Position numbers and translations under genes: made by a program. Shown here piece by piece: positions 23,918 to 30,494 of a DNA stretch of 30,494 nucleotides; position 1 is the stretch's first letter, and each line of letters opens with the position of its first letter. Where the stretch lies: the NCBI GenBank assembly GCA_023389045.1, contig JAEWEZ010000088.1, forward strand, positions 1-30,494, read 5' to 3'. This DNA comes from Actinomycetes bacterium (GTDB lineage Bacteria; Actinomycetota; Actinomycetes; Actinomycetales; Dermabacteraceae). The notes under the pieces were generated by a model that saw only the letters and a program-made list of their open reading frames with translations, did no database searches and was not told where the DNA came from.

Positions 23918-24008
23918 CCCGTCTGGATCTCTTCTCTCTGGCCCCGTCCCGTCTGCTTCCACCCCGTCTGCTTCTATCTCGTCTTTGACCTCGTCTGTTT
24001 CCCGTCTG
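23918..24008 (+). repeat. Pyrimidine-rich array of CCCGTCTG repeats
   Basis: CCCGTCTG occurs at 23918, 23948, 23963 and 24001, with degenerate CTCGTCT copies at 23979 and 23990. Two adjacent units of 15 bases (CCCGTCTGCTTCCAC, then CCCGTCTGCTTCTAT) are almost identical. The array fills the 171-base gap between the genes at 23073 and 24084, and the plus strand there is strongly C/T-rich. No gene is present in it. Confidence 0.75.
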
Positions 24009-24083
24009 ATCGTCACACCTTCTGTGTCGTTCCTGCCCCTCTCTCATCCCACCGGCTTTCGCCCCGTTTCCTCTGGAGTTCCC

Positions 24084-24503
24084 ATGACCGAGCAGCCCTC
24101 GACCACCCCCGCTGACGCCACCACCCCCGACGCCACGGCTGCGCAGATGGGCAGTGAGCAGATGGATCCGACGGTGCTGGAGGCCACCCGCGATATTGCC
24201 GACGTCACCGCGGTCGAGATCATCACCACCGCCACCGTGCATCTCATGAGCGCGGCGGCGGTCAAGGTGGGGCTTGCCGAGGATGAGGACACCGGGCATT
24301 ACCAGGACCTCGCGGAGGCGCGGAAACTCATCACGGCGCTGGCCGGTCTCGTGACGGCCGCTGCCCCCGAGGTGGGTGGCGATCACGCACGCTCCCTGCG
24401 CGATGGCCTGCGTTCCCTGCAACTCGCCTTCGCTGAGGCGCTCCCCTTCCCCGATGAGCCCGGCGAGGGCCCCGGGGAAAAGTGGACCGGCCGGGTGCGC
24501 TGA
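24084..24503 (+). CDS. DUF1844 family protein
   Basis: A 139-residue soluble protein of unknown function. The core AVEIITTATVHLMSAAAVKVGL (about 42-64), followed by ARKLITALAGLVTAAAPEVGG and LRDGLRSLQLAFAEAL, is the DUF1844 pattern. The C-terminal FPDEPGEGPGEKWTG motif is also typical. Actinobacterial members are frequently encoded beside infC, as here. The ATG at 24084 follows TGGAGTT. The first 30 residues are Thr/Ala/Pro-rich and poorly conserved. It converges on the MFS gene with a 20-base gap. The family's role is not known to me; the neighbourhood suggests a link to translation, but that is only inference. Confidence 0.88.
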   Translation: MTEQPSTTPADATTPDATAAQMGSEQMDPTVLEATRDIADVTAVEIITTATVHLMSAAAVKVGLAEDEDTGHYQDLAEARKLITALAGLVTAAAPEVGGDHARSLRDGLRSLQLAFAEALPFPDEPGEGPGEKWTGRVR

Positions 24504-24505
24504 TA

Positions 24506-24541
24506 CAGCCTCTGCGCGGCAACTCAGGCCGCGAGGCGCTG
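24506..24541. terminator. Imperfect hairpin between convergent DUF1844 and MFS genes
   Basis: Arms around 24506-24520 and 24528-24541 pair through GCGGC/GCCGC, CCTC/GAGG and CAG/CTG with small bulges. It overlaps the last codons of the MFS gene. There is no T-run. It is a possible two-way terminator. Confidence 0.35.
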
Positions 24542-25834
24542 GGCCATCCGCCGTCGGGCCTGCACCCGTCGGATCTTCATGGCAATCAGGCCCGCCACCG
24601 CAACCAGCACGGCAAGCATCCCCGCGGAACCCACACCCCAGTCGGCACCCCAGGTGTCGATCACGGTGCCAAAGAGAGGCGCGCCGAGGGCGGCACCGAC
24701 CGTCATGGAACTGCCGTGCCAACCCATCGCCTCACCGCGCACCTCTTCGGGAACGCGCTGCGAAATCGCCTCGCCGGTCGAGGTGATGAGGGGCGCGAGG
24801 GCGAGACCCGCGAAGAAGATCGTGATCAGAAGCGGCACGAAGGTGCTTGCAAAGGCCACCGGCACCGTGAGCACACCGAGCACGAGCAACACCCACAGCG
24901 GGCCCATCGCACGCTCGGTCGCGCCGTAGGCGAAACCACCCACCAGGGACCCGGCACACCACGAGGTCATGACCAGGCCCACAAGCCCTGGCAAGCCGGC
25001 GGTTTCGAGCACCGCCACAATCGCCATATCGGTGGCCATGATCGCGGCATTACCCACGGCCGTCGCAATGAGCACGGACACGCCACCCAGGGTGAGCAGG
25101 GCGCGGCGGGCCGAGGGGTCCTCCAGGGTGATGACGGGGATCTGCCCGGTGGTGAGGTCTTCGGCGACGCGCGCCTCGGTGTAGCCCTCCTGCTGCACCA
25201 GCGCGGCCTGCTCACTCGCGGCGAGGGCCGGGGGCAGCTTCGTCGGCAGGATCACCTGGTCAGAGCGGGTGGGCGGGTTCGCGATGACGAGGCCGATGCC
25301 GGCAACGACAACACTCCCGGCCACGATCAACAGGGTCGGCTGGGTGCCGATCGCCATGGCGACCACCGTGATACCGGCCGGCCCGCCCATGAACACAACC
25401 TCGGTGAAGACTGCGTCGAGGGAGAAGGCACTGCGACGAAGAGCCGCTGGAACCACCACCGACAGGCTGGTACGAGCGACCGTCCAGACGGGGATGCCAA
25501 AGAGGCCACCCACGAAGGCGGCAAGGACGAGCCCCGGATAATTGGCATAGGCCGCAACAACCAGCGCAATCGGCTGGATCACCACAGACGGGGCGATAGC
25601 GCGTCGCAGGCCCTTTTGGTCCACGAGGCGGCCACGCCACGGGGAGGAGATTGCGGTGCCGATCGTGGAGGCGGTGACGATAAGCCCGGCCTCCATGTAG
25701 CTGCGGTCCAGGGCGATCACGCAGTGCAGGGTCAGCAGCAGGCCGAGGGTCGAGAAGGGAATGCGGGCCAGGAAGCCGAGCAGCAGCACGGATTTCGCGC
25801 CGGGAGTGGCGAGCACCTTGCGATAGGCGTCCAC
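24524..25834 (-). CDS. MFS transporter
   Basis: A 436-residue major facilitator with about 12 predicted membrane spans in two halves. Between the halves is a long cytoplasmic loop (about residues 195-250) rich in Glu/Thr/Ala. The start is GTG at 25834 (VDAYRKVLATPGAK) after GGAAGGAAA; the long upstream frame is Arg/Pro-rich and not membrane-like. Loop 2-3 shows SPWRGRLVDQKGLRR (about 60-75), the MFS motif A region. The C-terminus is strongly basic. The substrate cannot be read from the sequence; drug or metabolite efflux is plausible. It lies 85 bases behind the sseB-like gene on the same strand, so it may be the tail of the his operon or a separate unit. Confidence 0.85.
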   Translation of the reverse strand: MDAYRKVLATPGAKSVLLLGFLARIPFSTLGLLLTLHCVIALDRSYMEAGLIVTASTIGTAISSPWRGRLVDQKGLRRAIAPSVVIQPIALVVAAYANYPGLVLAAFVGGLFGIPVWTVARTSLSVVVPAALRRSAFSLDAVFTEVVFMGGPAGITVVAMAIGTQPTLLIVAGSVVVAGIGLVIANPPTRSDQVILPTKLPPALAASEQAALVQQEGYTEARVAEDLTTGQIPVITLEDPSARRALLTLGGVSVLIATAVGNAAIMATDMAIVAVLETAGLPGLVGLVMTSWCAGSLVGGFAYGATERAMGPLWVLLVLGVLTVPVAFASTFVPLLITIFFAGLALAPLITSTGEAISQRVPEEVRGEAMGWHGSSMTVGAALGAPLFGTVIDTWGADWGVGSAGMLAVLVAVAGLIAMKIRRVQARRRMAQRLAA

Positions 25835-25847
25835 GGGTTTCCTTCCT

Positions 25848-25863
25848 CGGCCCCTCAGGGCCG
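25848..25863 (-). promoter_or_regulatory. Small hairpin before the MFS ribosome site
   Basis: CGGCCC/GGGCCG with a 4-base loop lies in the 85-base gap and directly abuts the GAGGAAGGAAA ribosome site. It could affect initiation or be a weak his-operon end. There is no T-run. Confidence 0.25.
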
Positions 25864-25919
25864 CTCGCGATGGTTCAGGGTCGGCTGCGACGCTGGGGCA
25901 GGGGTGTCCGCGTGGACGC

Positions 25920-26810
25920 TCAGCCCTCCAGGACCAGACGCAGCGAGCTAATCCTGTCGGCCACGAGGGGTTCGGCGGCAAGGCGCGTAGAGATCTGCTG
26001 AACCGTGGCGCGCAGCGCCTGGGCGTCCAGGCCCGGCTCCAGGTGCACGTGCAGATCAACCTCGCGGTGCAGGCCGGGGCGTGCCACCAGGGCGGTCAGT
26101 GGGGGGATGTCCTCCGCGATCGCGGTGAGCGCATCAGCCAGCTCCGCGTCCTCGTGGGGCGGGATCCATTCTCTGCCCTGGGCGAGGGCCCACAGCACCG
26201 AGCGCGGCAGGAGCAGTCCGGCATCCCGTTCACCGCGGCTTCCGGGGTCGAGGAGCAGGCTGGTGCAGCCTTCCTGCACGGCGGCCTGTGCGGCCTGCGG
26301 GGCTGGCACCGGCACGGGCCGTGCCTCCTGTTTCCAGGCGGCGAGTGCCTTCACGCTCGAAAAGATCGGCAGGATTGCCTCGCCTTGCGGGCTGCGGATC
26401 GACACCATGGCCATATCGGCGCCGTTATCCGAGGTCAGGCCGTGGGCGCTGATGGTTTCTTCGGCGCGCACGGCCATAATCGGCACAAGCACGCGGCTCG
26501 TGGCCAGTGCCGCGACGAGCGCCCGGCGGTGCGGGTCGTCGCCGCGGGCGTGGGCGGCGCAGGCTGCGTCGAGCTGCGGTGGGGTTTCGCCGTGGTCATC
26601 TGGGTAGGGGCTCGGCGCGTAGTCGCGTCCCTTCCATGGCACTCCGGCGGTGTCGGTCAGATGTGACTTCTCAAGAAAGTGCGCGGGCAGGGCGCGACGG
26701 GCTGCCTGCGCGGGTCCCGCCACCGGTGCCTGCTGCGGATCACTGGCCGATGGGGCGCCGGGGGCCTTTCCCGACGGGGCGTGGGGTCCGTCGGCGGTAT
26801 CGCTGCTCAT
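25920..26810 (-). CDS. SseB-like protein
   Basis: A 296-residue soluble protein of unknown function. The central part, with RALVAALATSRVLVPIMAV (about 95-113), then MAMVSIRSPQGEAILPIFSSVKALAAW (about 132-158), looks like the SseB N-terminal domain fold that often sits next to priA in actinobacteria. A C-terminal segment (about 245-296) resembles an SseB-C/ACT-like half (LHREVDLHVHLEPGLDAQAL). The first 45 residues are Pro/Ala-rich and partly encoded by a copy of the dispersed motif (26771-26778). The ATG at 26810 overlaps the priA stop (ATGA), so it belongs to the his operon. I do not propose secretion-related activity despite the family name. Confidence 0.7.
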   Translation of the reverse strand: MSSDTADGPHAPSGKAPGAPSASDPQQAPVAGPAQAARRALPAHFLEKSHLTDTAGVPWKGRDYAPSPYPDDHGETPPQLDAACAAHARGDDPHRRALVAALATSRVLVPIMAVRAEETISAHGLTSDNGADMAMVSIRSPQGEAILPIFSSVKALAAWKQEARPVPVPAPQAAQAAVQEGCTSLLLDPGSRGERDAGLLLPRSVLWALAQGREWIPPHEDAELADALTAIAEDIPPLTALVARPGLHREVDLHVHLEPGLDAQALRATVQQISTRLAAEPLVADRISSLRLVLEG

Positions 26811-27553
26811 GGACGCCCCGCGACCTCGAGTGCCTCCGGGAGGGTGAAGGCTCCCGCGTACAGGGCCTTGCCGACGATCGCGCCCTCCACGCCATGCGGC
26901 ACCAGGGAGCGCAGGGCGGCCAGGTCATCGAGGCTCGATACACCACCGGAGGCGACCACGGCGGCGTCGGTGCGGGAGCACACCTCGCGCAAGAGATCGA
27001 GGTTCGGGCCGCGCAGGGTGCCGTCCTTGGTCACATCCGTGACCACGTAGCGGGCGCAGCCGGCAGCGTCGAGACGCTCCAGGGTTTCCCACAGGTCGCC
27101 GCCGTCACGGGTCCAGCCGCGGGCGGCGAGGGTGCGCCCGCGCACATCGAGGCCGACCGCGATCCGGTCGCCGTGTTCAGCGATCACCTCGGCGGTCCAT
27201 TCGGGGTTCTCCAGGGCGGCGGTGCCGAGGTTCACGCGGCGACAGCCGGTGGCCAGGGCGGCGGCGAGGGAGTCGTCGTCGCGGATCCCGCCGGAGAGTT
27301 CCACCTGCATATCCACGGCGGCCACCACTTCAGCGAGGAGTGCGGCATTGGAGCCGCGGCCGAAAGCGGCATCGAGGTCCACGAGGTGCAACAACTGGGC
27401 GCCGCCGCGCTGGAAGGTGAGTGCCGCCTCGAGCGGCGCCCCGTAGGCGGTTTCGGATCCGGCTTCGCCCTGGACGAGGCGGACAGCCTGCCCGTCCTGC
27501 ACATCCACGGCGGGCAGCAGTTCGAGGGCGGGGGTGGTGGGAGTGGTGGTCAT
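26807..27553 (-). CDS. priA: Bifunctional HisA/TrpF-type isomerase PriA
   Basis: A beta/alpha-barrel that isomerises ProFAR to PRFAR in histidine synthesis. In actinobacteria that lack trpF it also converts phosphoribosyl anthranilate in tryptophan synthesis. The start ATG at 27553 follows GGAGGAC; the longer frame to 27712 covers the small membrane gene and is a shadow. In the 248 residues the catalytic acids are D17 (LPAVDVQDG) and D173 (TDVTKDGTL). R25 in GQAVRLVQG matches the position tied to dual specificity. The gene lies 50 bases after the 53-aa gene and overlaps the sseB-like gene. The dual role is inferred from taxonomy and family. Confidence 0.93.
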   Translation of the reverse strand: MTTTPTTPALELLPAVDVQDGQAVRLVQGEAGSETAYGAPLEAALTFQRGGAQLLHLVDLDAAFGRGSNAALLAEVVAAVDMQVELSGGIRDDDSLAAALATGCRRVNLGTAALENPEWTAEVIAEHGDRIAVGLDVRGRTLAARGWTRDGGDLWETLERLDAAGCARYVVTDVTKDGTLRGPNLDLLREVCSRTDAAVVASGGVSSLDDLAALRSLVPHGVEGAIVGKALYAGAFTLPEALEVAGRP

Positions 27554-27603
27554 GGGGTCCTCCGAGGGGCGTGCGGTGGTGGTCTGAAGGGTCCGACGGG
27601 GGC

Positions 27604-27765
27604 TTAGCCGCCCCAGCGGATCCGCCAGTAGGAAACGCCGATGCAGGCCAGCGCCGCGAGAGCGAGGAGCAGGATCATCCACCAGGGGCGCTGGGAGCGG
27701 TAGAAAGACCATGCACCCCCGGCGAGCATCCCGCCGGCAAACAGCATCACGAAGGCGAGGATCAT
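27604..27765 (-). CDS. Small two-helix membrane protein in the his operon (53 aa)
   Basis: Minus-strand ATG at 27765 to TAA at 27604-27606 encodes 53 residues. The N-terminal helix is MILAFVMLFAGGMLAGGAW (1-19). A positive loop FYRSQRPWW (21-29) follows, then a second helix ILLLALAALACIGVSYW (31-47) and a basic end RIRWGG. The positive-inside rule suggests a hairpin with its loop in the cytoplasm. The start codon overlaps the hisH stop (ATGA), the same coupling used by its neighbours, which makes it very likely a real gene despite its size. I do not recognise the family. A role in placing or regulating the pathway at the membrane is only speculation. Confidence 0.75.
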   Translation of the reverse strand: MILAFVMLFAGGMLAGGAWSFYRSQRPWWMILLLALAALACIGVSYWRIRWGG

Positions 27766-28442
27766 GCGCCGGCTCCGTTCACCTGCCGGACGGGCAGGGT
27801 GCCAAGCCAGTTGCGCAGCAGACGTGCTCCCGCCTCCCCCGATTTTTCGGGGTGGAACTGGGTGGCCATGAGGGCGCCGTTTTCCACGGCGGCCACGAAG
27901 CGGTCCCCGTCATGCTCAGCCCAGGTCACAAGCGGCGGGGTGAGCGCACCGATCGGTTCCATGACCCATTCGCGGATCGCATAGGAGTGCACGAAGTAGA
28001 AACGTTCCTCGGCAATCCCCTCAAAGAGGCGGCTCCCCGTCGGCACCTGCACGGTGTTCCAGCCCATATGCGGCACGATCTGCGCCTCGAGCCGGGTCAC
28101 TTCGCCGGGCCACTGGCCGAGCCCGCGGGTGCGTACGCCGTGTTCGGTGCCGTACTCGACCATGATTTGCAGGCCCACGCAGATGCCGAGCACGGGGCGG
28201 CCTCCGGCCAGGCGCTGTTCGATCAGGCGGTCGCCGCCAACGCTTTTCACCTGCTGCATCGTCGCCTCAAAGGCGCCGACTCCCGGCACCACGAGACCGT
28301 CGGCCGCGAGGGCGGCCTCGCGCTGGCAGGTTAGTTCCACCTGGGCACCGGCAGCTTCGAGGGCTCGCACCACAGAGCGCACATTGCCGCTTCCATGATC
28401 GAGCACCACGACGTGCGGTGCGGGGCTCGGCACGGCGGTCAC
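27762..28442 (-). CDS. hisH: Imidazole glycerol phosphate synthase, glutaminase subunit
   Basis: Class I glutamine amidotransferase that supplies ammonia to HisF. The catalytic triad is visible: C88 in LGICVGLQ, then H197 and E199 in QFHPEKSG, counting from the GTG at 28442. That GTG overlaps the stop of the upstream gene (GTGA). Another GTG at 28433 and a longer frame to 28472 are less likely. 226 residues is slightly long because of the N-terminus and a short C-terminal extension (VRQVNGAGA). hisF is not in the window. It carries one dispersed-motif copy (28036-28043, encoding PTG). The stop overlaps the small membrane gene. Confidence 0.95.
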   Translation of the reverse strand: MTAVPSPAPHVVVLDHGSGNVRSVVRALEAAGAQVELTCQREAALAADGLVVPGVGAFEATMQQVKSVGGDRLIEQRLAGGRPVLGICVGLQIMVEYGTEHGVRTRGLGQWPGEVTRLEAQIVPHMGWNTVQVPTGSRLFEGIAEERFYFVHSYAIREWVMEPIGALTPPLVTWAEHDGDRFVAAVENGALMATQFHPEKSGEAGARLLRNWLGTLPVRQVNGAGA

Positions 28443-29089
28443 TTCTTGCGCTTCCGCCCGAAGGCGATCCACTGCAGGGCCTGGGCGCGAGTGATGGAGG
28501 TCGGGTCTACGCCCTCCCCGAGTTCTTCGAGGCTCGTTGCACCCAGCAGAAGTTCCTCGATCACCCCGTCGAGCGCACCGATCACGATCGCCGGGGAAAT
28601 GTCCTGCCCACGCTCCCCGTTCTGGTAGCGGGTGGCGGTCATGCGGTCCCCGCGACGCCAGAACAGCACCAGGCCGTGACGCTGCAGGGCGGTGGAGACG
28701 ATTGCGGCGAGATCGTGGGCCTGCACCTCGGGGAGGGGGCCGACAGCGATCGCGCCGGTTTCGGTTTCGTGCACGCGGGTGGCGGCGGGCACGTCGATCC
28801 CATCAGTGCGCGCTTCGCGCCCCAGGCGGATCGCACCGGCGAGGGCTTTGGCGGTGGCAACGCTGGTGGCGACGACGGCCACGCAGGGTTCCTCATCGTC
28901 CGATGCCGCGTTCAGCACGTCGTCGGCGGTGAGTTCACCGCCCAGGTCGAGGCCCTGCATCATGCGGGCGAACTCGGCGTCGATGTCTTCGGAGCCGCGG
29001 GGGTCCTGCCCGGCCGCGCCCTGCGGGTCGAGGGGATCGCCGTCGCGGGGATCGCGCGGATCGGGGTCGCGGGGGTCGATGGTGCTCAC
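28439..29089 (-). CDS. Unknown protein locked into the his operon (216 aa)
   Basis: I do not recognise this gene. It starts at GTG 29089 inside the hisB stop (GTGA) and ends inside the hisH start, so it is tightly coupled on both sides. The N-terminus is an imperfect DPRD repeat (DPRDPDPRDPRDGDPLDP, 5-22), acidic and likely disordered. A helix DIDAEFARMMQGLDL (35-49) follows. The rest (about 65-210) is a compact alpha/beta region with VAVVATSVATAKALAGAIRLG and AIAVGPLPEVQAHDLAAIVST, then a basic tail GRKRKK. There is no signal peptide or membrane span. Context suggests a cytoplasmic helper in histidine synthesis, but no catalytic motif is visible. Confidence 0.85.
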   Translation of the reverse strand: MSTIDPRDPDPRDPRDGDPLDPQGAAGQDPRGSEDIDAEFARMMQGLDLGGELTADDVLNAASDDEEPCVAVVATSVATAKALAGAIRLGREARTDGIDVPAATRVHETETGAIAVGPLPEVQAHDLAAIVSTALQRHGLVLFWRRGDRMTATRYQNGERGQDISPAIVIGALDGVIEELLLGATSLEELGEGVDPTSITRAQALQWIAFGRKRKK

Positions 29090-29757
29090 AGGGCTCCCTT
29101 CGTGGATGGCACATCGAGCACACGCGGATCGGGTGCGCAGGCCAGGCGGAGCGCCCGGGCCAGTGCCTTGAACTGGGCTTCAACGATGTGGTGGGGGTCG
29201 CGGCCATCCAGCAGCCGCACGTGCAGGCAAATCTGGGCGTGGTGGGCGAGGGACTCCATCACGTGGCGGGTGAGGGAGCCGGTGAAGTGCCCGCCGATCA
29301 GGTGAAGGGCCTGCGCTTCGCTTTCCCCGGTGTGCACGCAGTAGGGGCGGCCGGAGAGATCCACGACCACCTGGGCGAGGGCTTCGTCGAGCGGCACCAT
29401 GGCGTCACCAAAGCGGGTGATGCCCTTCTTATCCCCGAGGGCTTCACGCAGGCACTGGCCGAGCACGATGGCGGTGTCTTCGACGGTGTGGTGCACGTCG
29501 ATGTGGGTGTCTCCGGTGGCGCGCACAGTGAGGTCGAAACGAGCGTGGGTGCCGAGCGCGGTAAGCATGTGGTCGTAGAACGGCACGCTCGTGGAGATAT
29601 CGCACTGGCCGGTGCCGTCGATATCGAGGGTGACTTCGACGCTCGATTCGCGGGTGGTCCGGGAGATCGTCGCGGTGCGCCGACGGGGCGCGGCGCCGCT
29701 CGCGTCGGTGGAATGGGTGCTGTCGACGGGGCTGGTGCTGTCGATCGGGCTGTTCAT
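29086..29757 (-). CDS. hisB: Imidazoleglycerol-phosphate dehydratase
   Basis: Manganese enzyme that dehydrates imidazole glycerol phosphate to imidazole acetol phosphate. The two metal-binding motifs are HHTVED (89-94) and HHIVEA (189-194). It is the single-function form, with no phosphatase domain. The ATG at 29757 overlaps the hisC stop (ATGA). About 28 N-terminal residues rich in Ser, Thr and Asp precede the conserved start (RTATISRTTRESSVEV). They are encoded partly by an 18-bp tandem repeat and one dispersed-motif copy (29680-29687). Total 223 residues against about 200 usually. Confidence 0.96.
   Translation of the reverse strand: MNSPIDSTSPVDSTHSTDASGAAPRRRTATISRTTRESSVEVTLDIDGTGQCDISTSVPFYDHMLTALGTHARFDLTVRATGDTHIDVHHTVEDTAIVLGQCLREALGDKKGITRFGDAMVPLDEALAQVVVDLSGRPYCVHTGESEAQALHLIGGHFTGSLTRHVMESLAHHAQICLHVRLLDGRDPHHIVEAQFKALARALRLACAPDPRVLDVPSTKGAL
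29717..29752 (-). repeat. 18-bp tandem repeat at the start of hisB
   Basis: Units 29717-29734 and 29735-29752 differ at two bases. They encode the repeated (I/V)DST-SP peptide at residues 3-14 of HisB, outside the conserved enzyme. Confidence 0.75.
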
Positions 29758-30494
29758 TGGGGGTCTGCCTCCTCGAGGGCGGATCGGAAAGCGGCGTCAT
29801 CCTCTGGGGTGCCGACGGAGACGCGAAGCCAGCCTTCGGGGCCCACTTCACGCACGAGCACCCCGCGCTCAAGCAGCGTCTGGAACACCTCGTGGCGGTC
29901 ACGGAAGGTACGCATGAGCACGAAGTTGGCATCGGATGCAGCAACCTCGTGGCCGCGGCCGCGCAGGTGCTCGGCGAGCGCATCACGGGTGGCGCGCAGC
30001 TCGGCCACGCGCCCGAGCAGTTCGCTGCGGTGGGCGAGGGCGGTGCGGGCCACCGCCTGGGTCACGGCCGAGAGATGGTAGGGAAGGCGCACGATCCGTA
30101 CGGCATCGACCAGGGCGGGATGCGCCACCAGGTAGCCGAGGCGGAGCCCGGCGGCCGCGAAGGCCTTGGACATGGTGCGCGTAACCACCAGATTGGGGTG
30201 TGCATCGAGCACGCTCAGCGCGCTCGGCACCCCATCACGGCGAAACTCTGCATACGCCTCATCCACGATCAGTAGCCCGCGGTGCGCCTGGAGAGCGGTG
30301 GCCGCGGCAGTGACCACCTCCAGCGAAAGAGCCGTTCCGGTGGGGTTATTGGGGCTTGTCAGGAGCACGATCTCAGGGCGGTGCCGTTCGATCGCTGCAC
30401 AGACGGTGGCGGCATCGAGGGTGAAGTCTGGGGCGGGGCCGCGCTCCTGAGAGAGGAAGGTGGTGAAGGTGTCGCGCGCGTACTCGGGGTACAT
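29754..30494 (-). CDS. hisC: Histidinol-phosphate aminotransferase, N-terminal part outside the window
   Basis: PLP-dependent class I/II aminotransferase that makes histidinol phosphate from imidazole acetol phosphate and glutamate. The last 246 residues are present; the reading continues past the right edge, and the methionine at 30494 is internal. Visible motifs are SPNNPTGT (about 47-54), VDEAYAEF (about 77-84) and the PLP lysine in TMSKAFAAAGLRLGYL. A short C-terminal region ends LRVSVGTPEDDAAFRSALEE. The stop overlaps the hisB start. It is the first visible gene of the his operon; hisD probably lies upstream, by analogy. Confidence 0.95.
   Translation of the reverse strand: MYPEYARDTFTTFLSQERGPAPDFTLDAATVCAAIERHRPEIVLLTSPNNPTGTALSLEVVTAAATALQAHRGLLIVDEAYAEFRRDGVPSALSVLDAHPNLVVTRTMSKAFAAAGLRLGYLVAHPALVDAVRIVRLPYHLSAVTQAVARTALAHRSELLGRVAELRATRDALAEHLRGRGHEVAASDANFVLMRTFRDRHEVFQTLLERGVLVREVGPEGWLRVSVGTPEDDAAFRSALEEADPQ

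Larger units (their letters stand above)
5029..29687. repeat. Dispersed motif CCGACGGG(G), 17 copies
   Basis: Plus-strand copies begin at 5029, 10677, 11260, 16283, 26771, 27593 and 29680. Minus-strand copies (CCCGTCGG on the plus strand) begin at 5165, 8323, 8477, 11416, 13602, 13617, 14616, 19228, 21081 and 28036. All but those at 8323, 16283 and 19228 extend to the nonamer CCGACGGGG. Copies fall between genes (11416, 16283, 27593), in disordered tails and in enzyme loops. They encode different peptides depending on frame and strand (ADG, PTG, PSG, PSA, RRRG). Coordinates are from reading by eye, so a few copies may be missed. Confidence 0.6.

Noticed and set aside
27554..27712. N-terminal extension of PriA to 27712
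   Set aside because: This frame overlaps the small membrane gene, is Arg/Pro-rich, and the ATG at 27553 has a proper ribosome site and the conserved N-terminus.
5029..29687. Reading CCGACGGGG as an FtsK-orienting (KOPS-like) sequence
   Set aside because: The two orientations are nearly balanced within this window (7 versus 10), whereas such sequences are strongly skewed; whole-chromosome data would be needed to revisit this.
1..30494. CRISPR arrays, tRNA genes, insertion sequences, phage attachment sites
   Set aside because: No regularly spaced repeats, cloverleaf candidates, transposase-like proteins or long terminal repeats were found on either strand; the short repeats listed are micro-duplications or dispersed words.

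Overview
The window is GC-rich, densely packed chromosomal DNA that looks like a mycothiol-using actinobacterium. The order Micrococcales is likely and a Dermabacteraceae-like genus is possible, but I cannot prove either from sequence alone. The evidence is the actinobacterial gene order pheST-argCJBDFRGH-tyrS-rrn, the pairing of an S-(hydroxymethyl)mycothiol dehydrogenase with a metallo-beta-lactamase-fold partner, a PriA-type HisA, an infC-rpmI-rplT cluster with a DUF1844 gene nearby, frequent GTG starts, and Tat-type signal remnants. Almost all of it is core metabolism and translation. I found no phage, transposon, CRISPR array, tRNA gene or obvious defence system.

Layout from left to right. 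Positions 1-640 hold the leader and likely tandem promoters of an rRNA operon that runs leftwards; its 16S gene lies outside the window. Positions 740-11317 (minus strand) hold tyrS and, read in transcription order, argC-J-B-D-F-R-G-H. This is a complete arginine pathway from N-acetylglutamyl-phosphate to arginine with its own repressor, driven by an apparently leaderless promoter covered by an ARG box. At 11566-12321 a DUF981-like membrane protein is divergent from argC. Positions 12444-16185 (minus) hold pheST. Positions 16362-18079 (plus) hold a two-gene formaldehyde/mycothiol module. Positions 18080-18621 hold a decaying secreted-protein pseudogene and a strong hairpin. Positions 18622-22766 (minus) hold infC-rpmI-rplT, a SpoU-type rRNA methyltransferase and a CopD-CtaG membrane fusion. 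Positions 23073-24503 (plus) hold a membrane-anchored DUF4352-like protein and a DUF1844 protein. Positions 24524-30494 (minus) hold a histidine operon (hisC partial, hisB, an unknown 216-aa gene, hisH, an overlooked 53-aa membrane protein, priA, an sseB-like gene) followed by an MFS transporter.

Most neighbouring genes overlap by 4 bases (ATGA or GTGA) or lie 1 base apart (TGA-N-ATG), so they are probably translationally coupled. The less expected observations are: a short motif, CCGACGGGG, that recurs in both orientations in unrelated reading frames and between genes; several 15-23 bp micro-duplications, two of which copy the 3' end of a gene with its stop codon; an AUC start codon for infC; the leaderless ARG-box promoter; and two unassigned genes locked into the histidine operon by overlaps. 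None of these amounts to a clearly new multi-gene system. The dispersed motif and the histidine-operon unknowns are the best leads.
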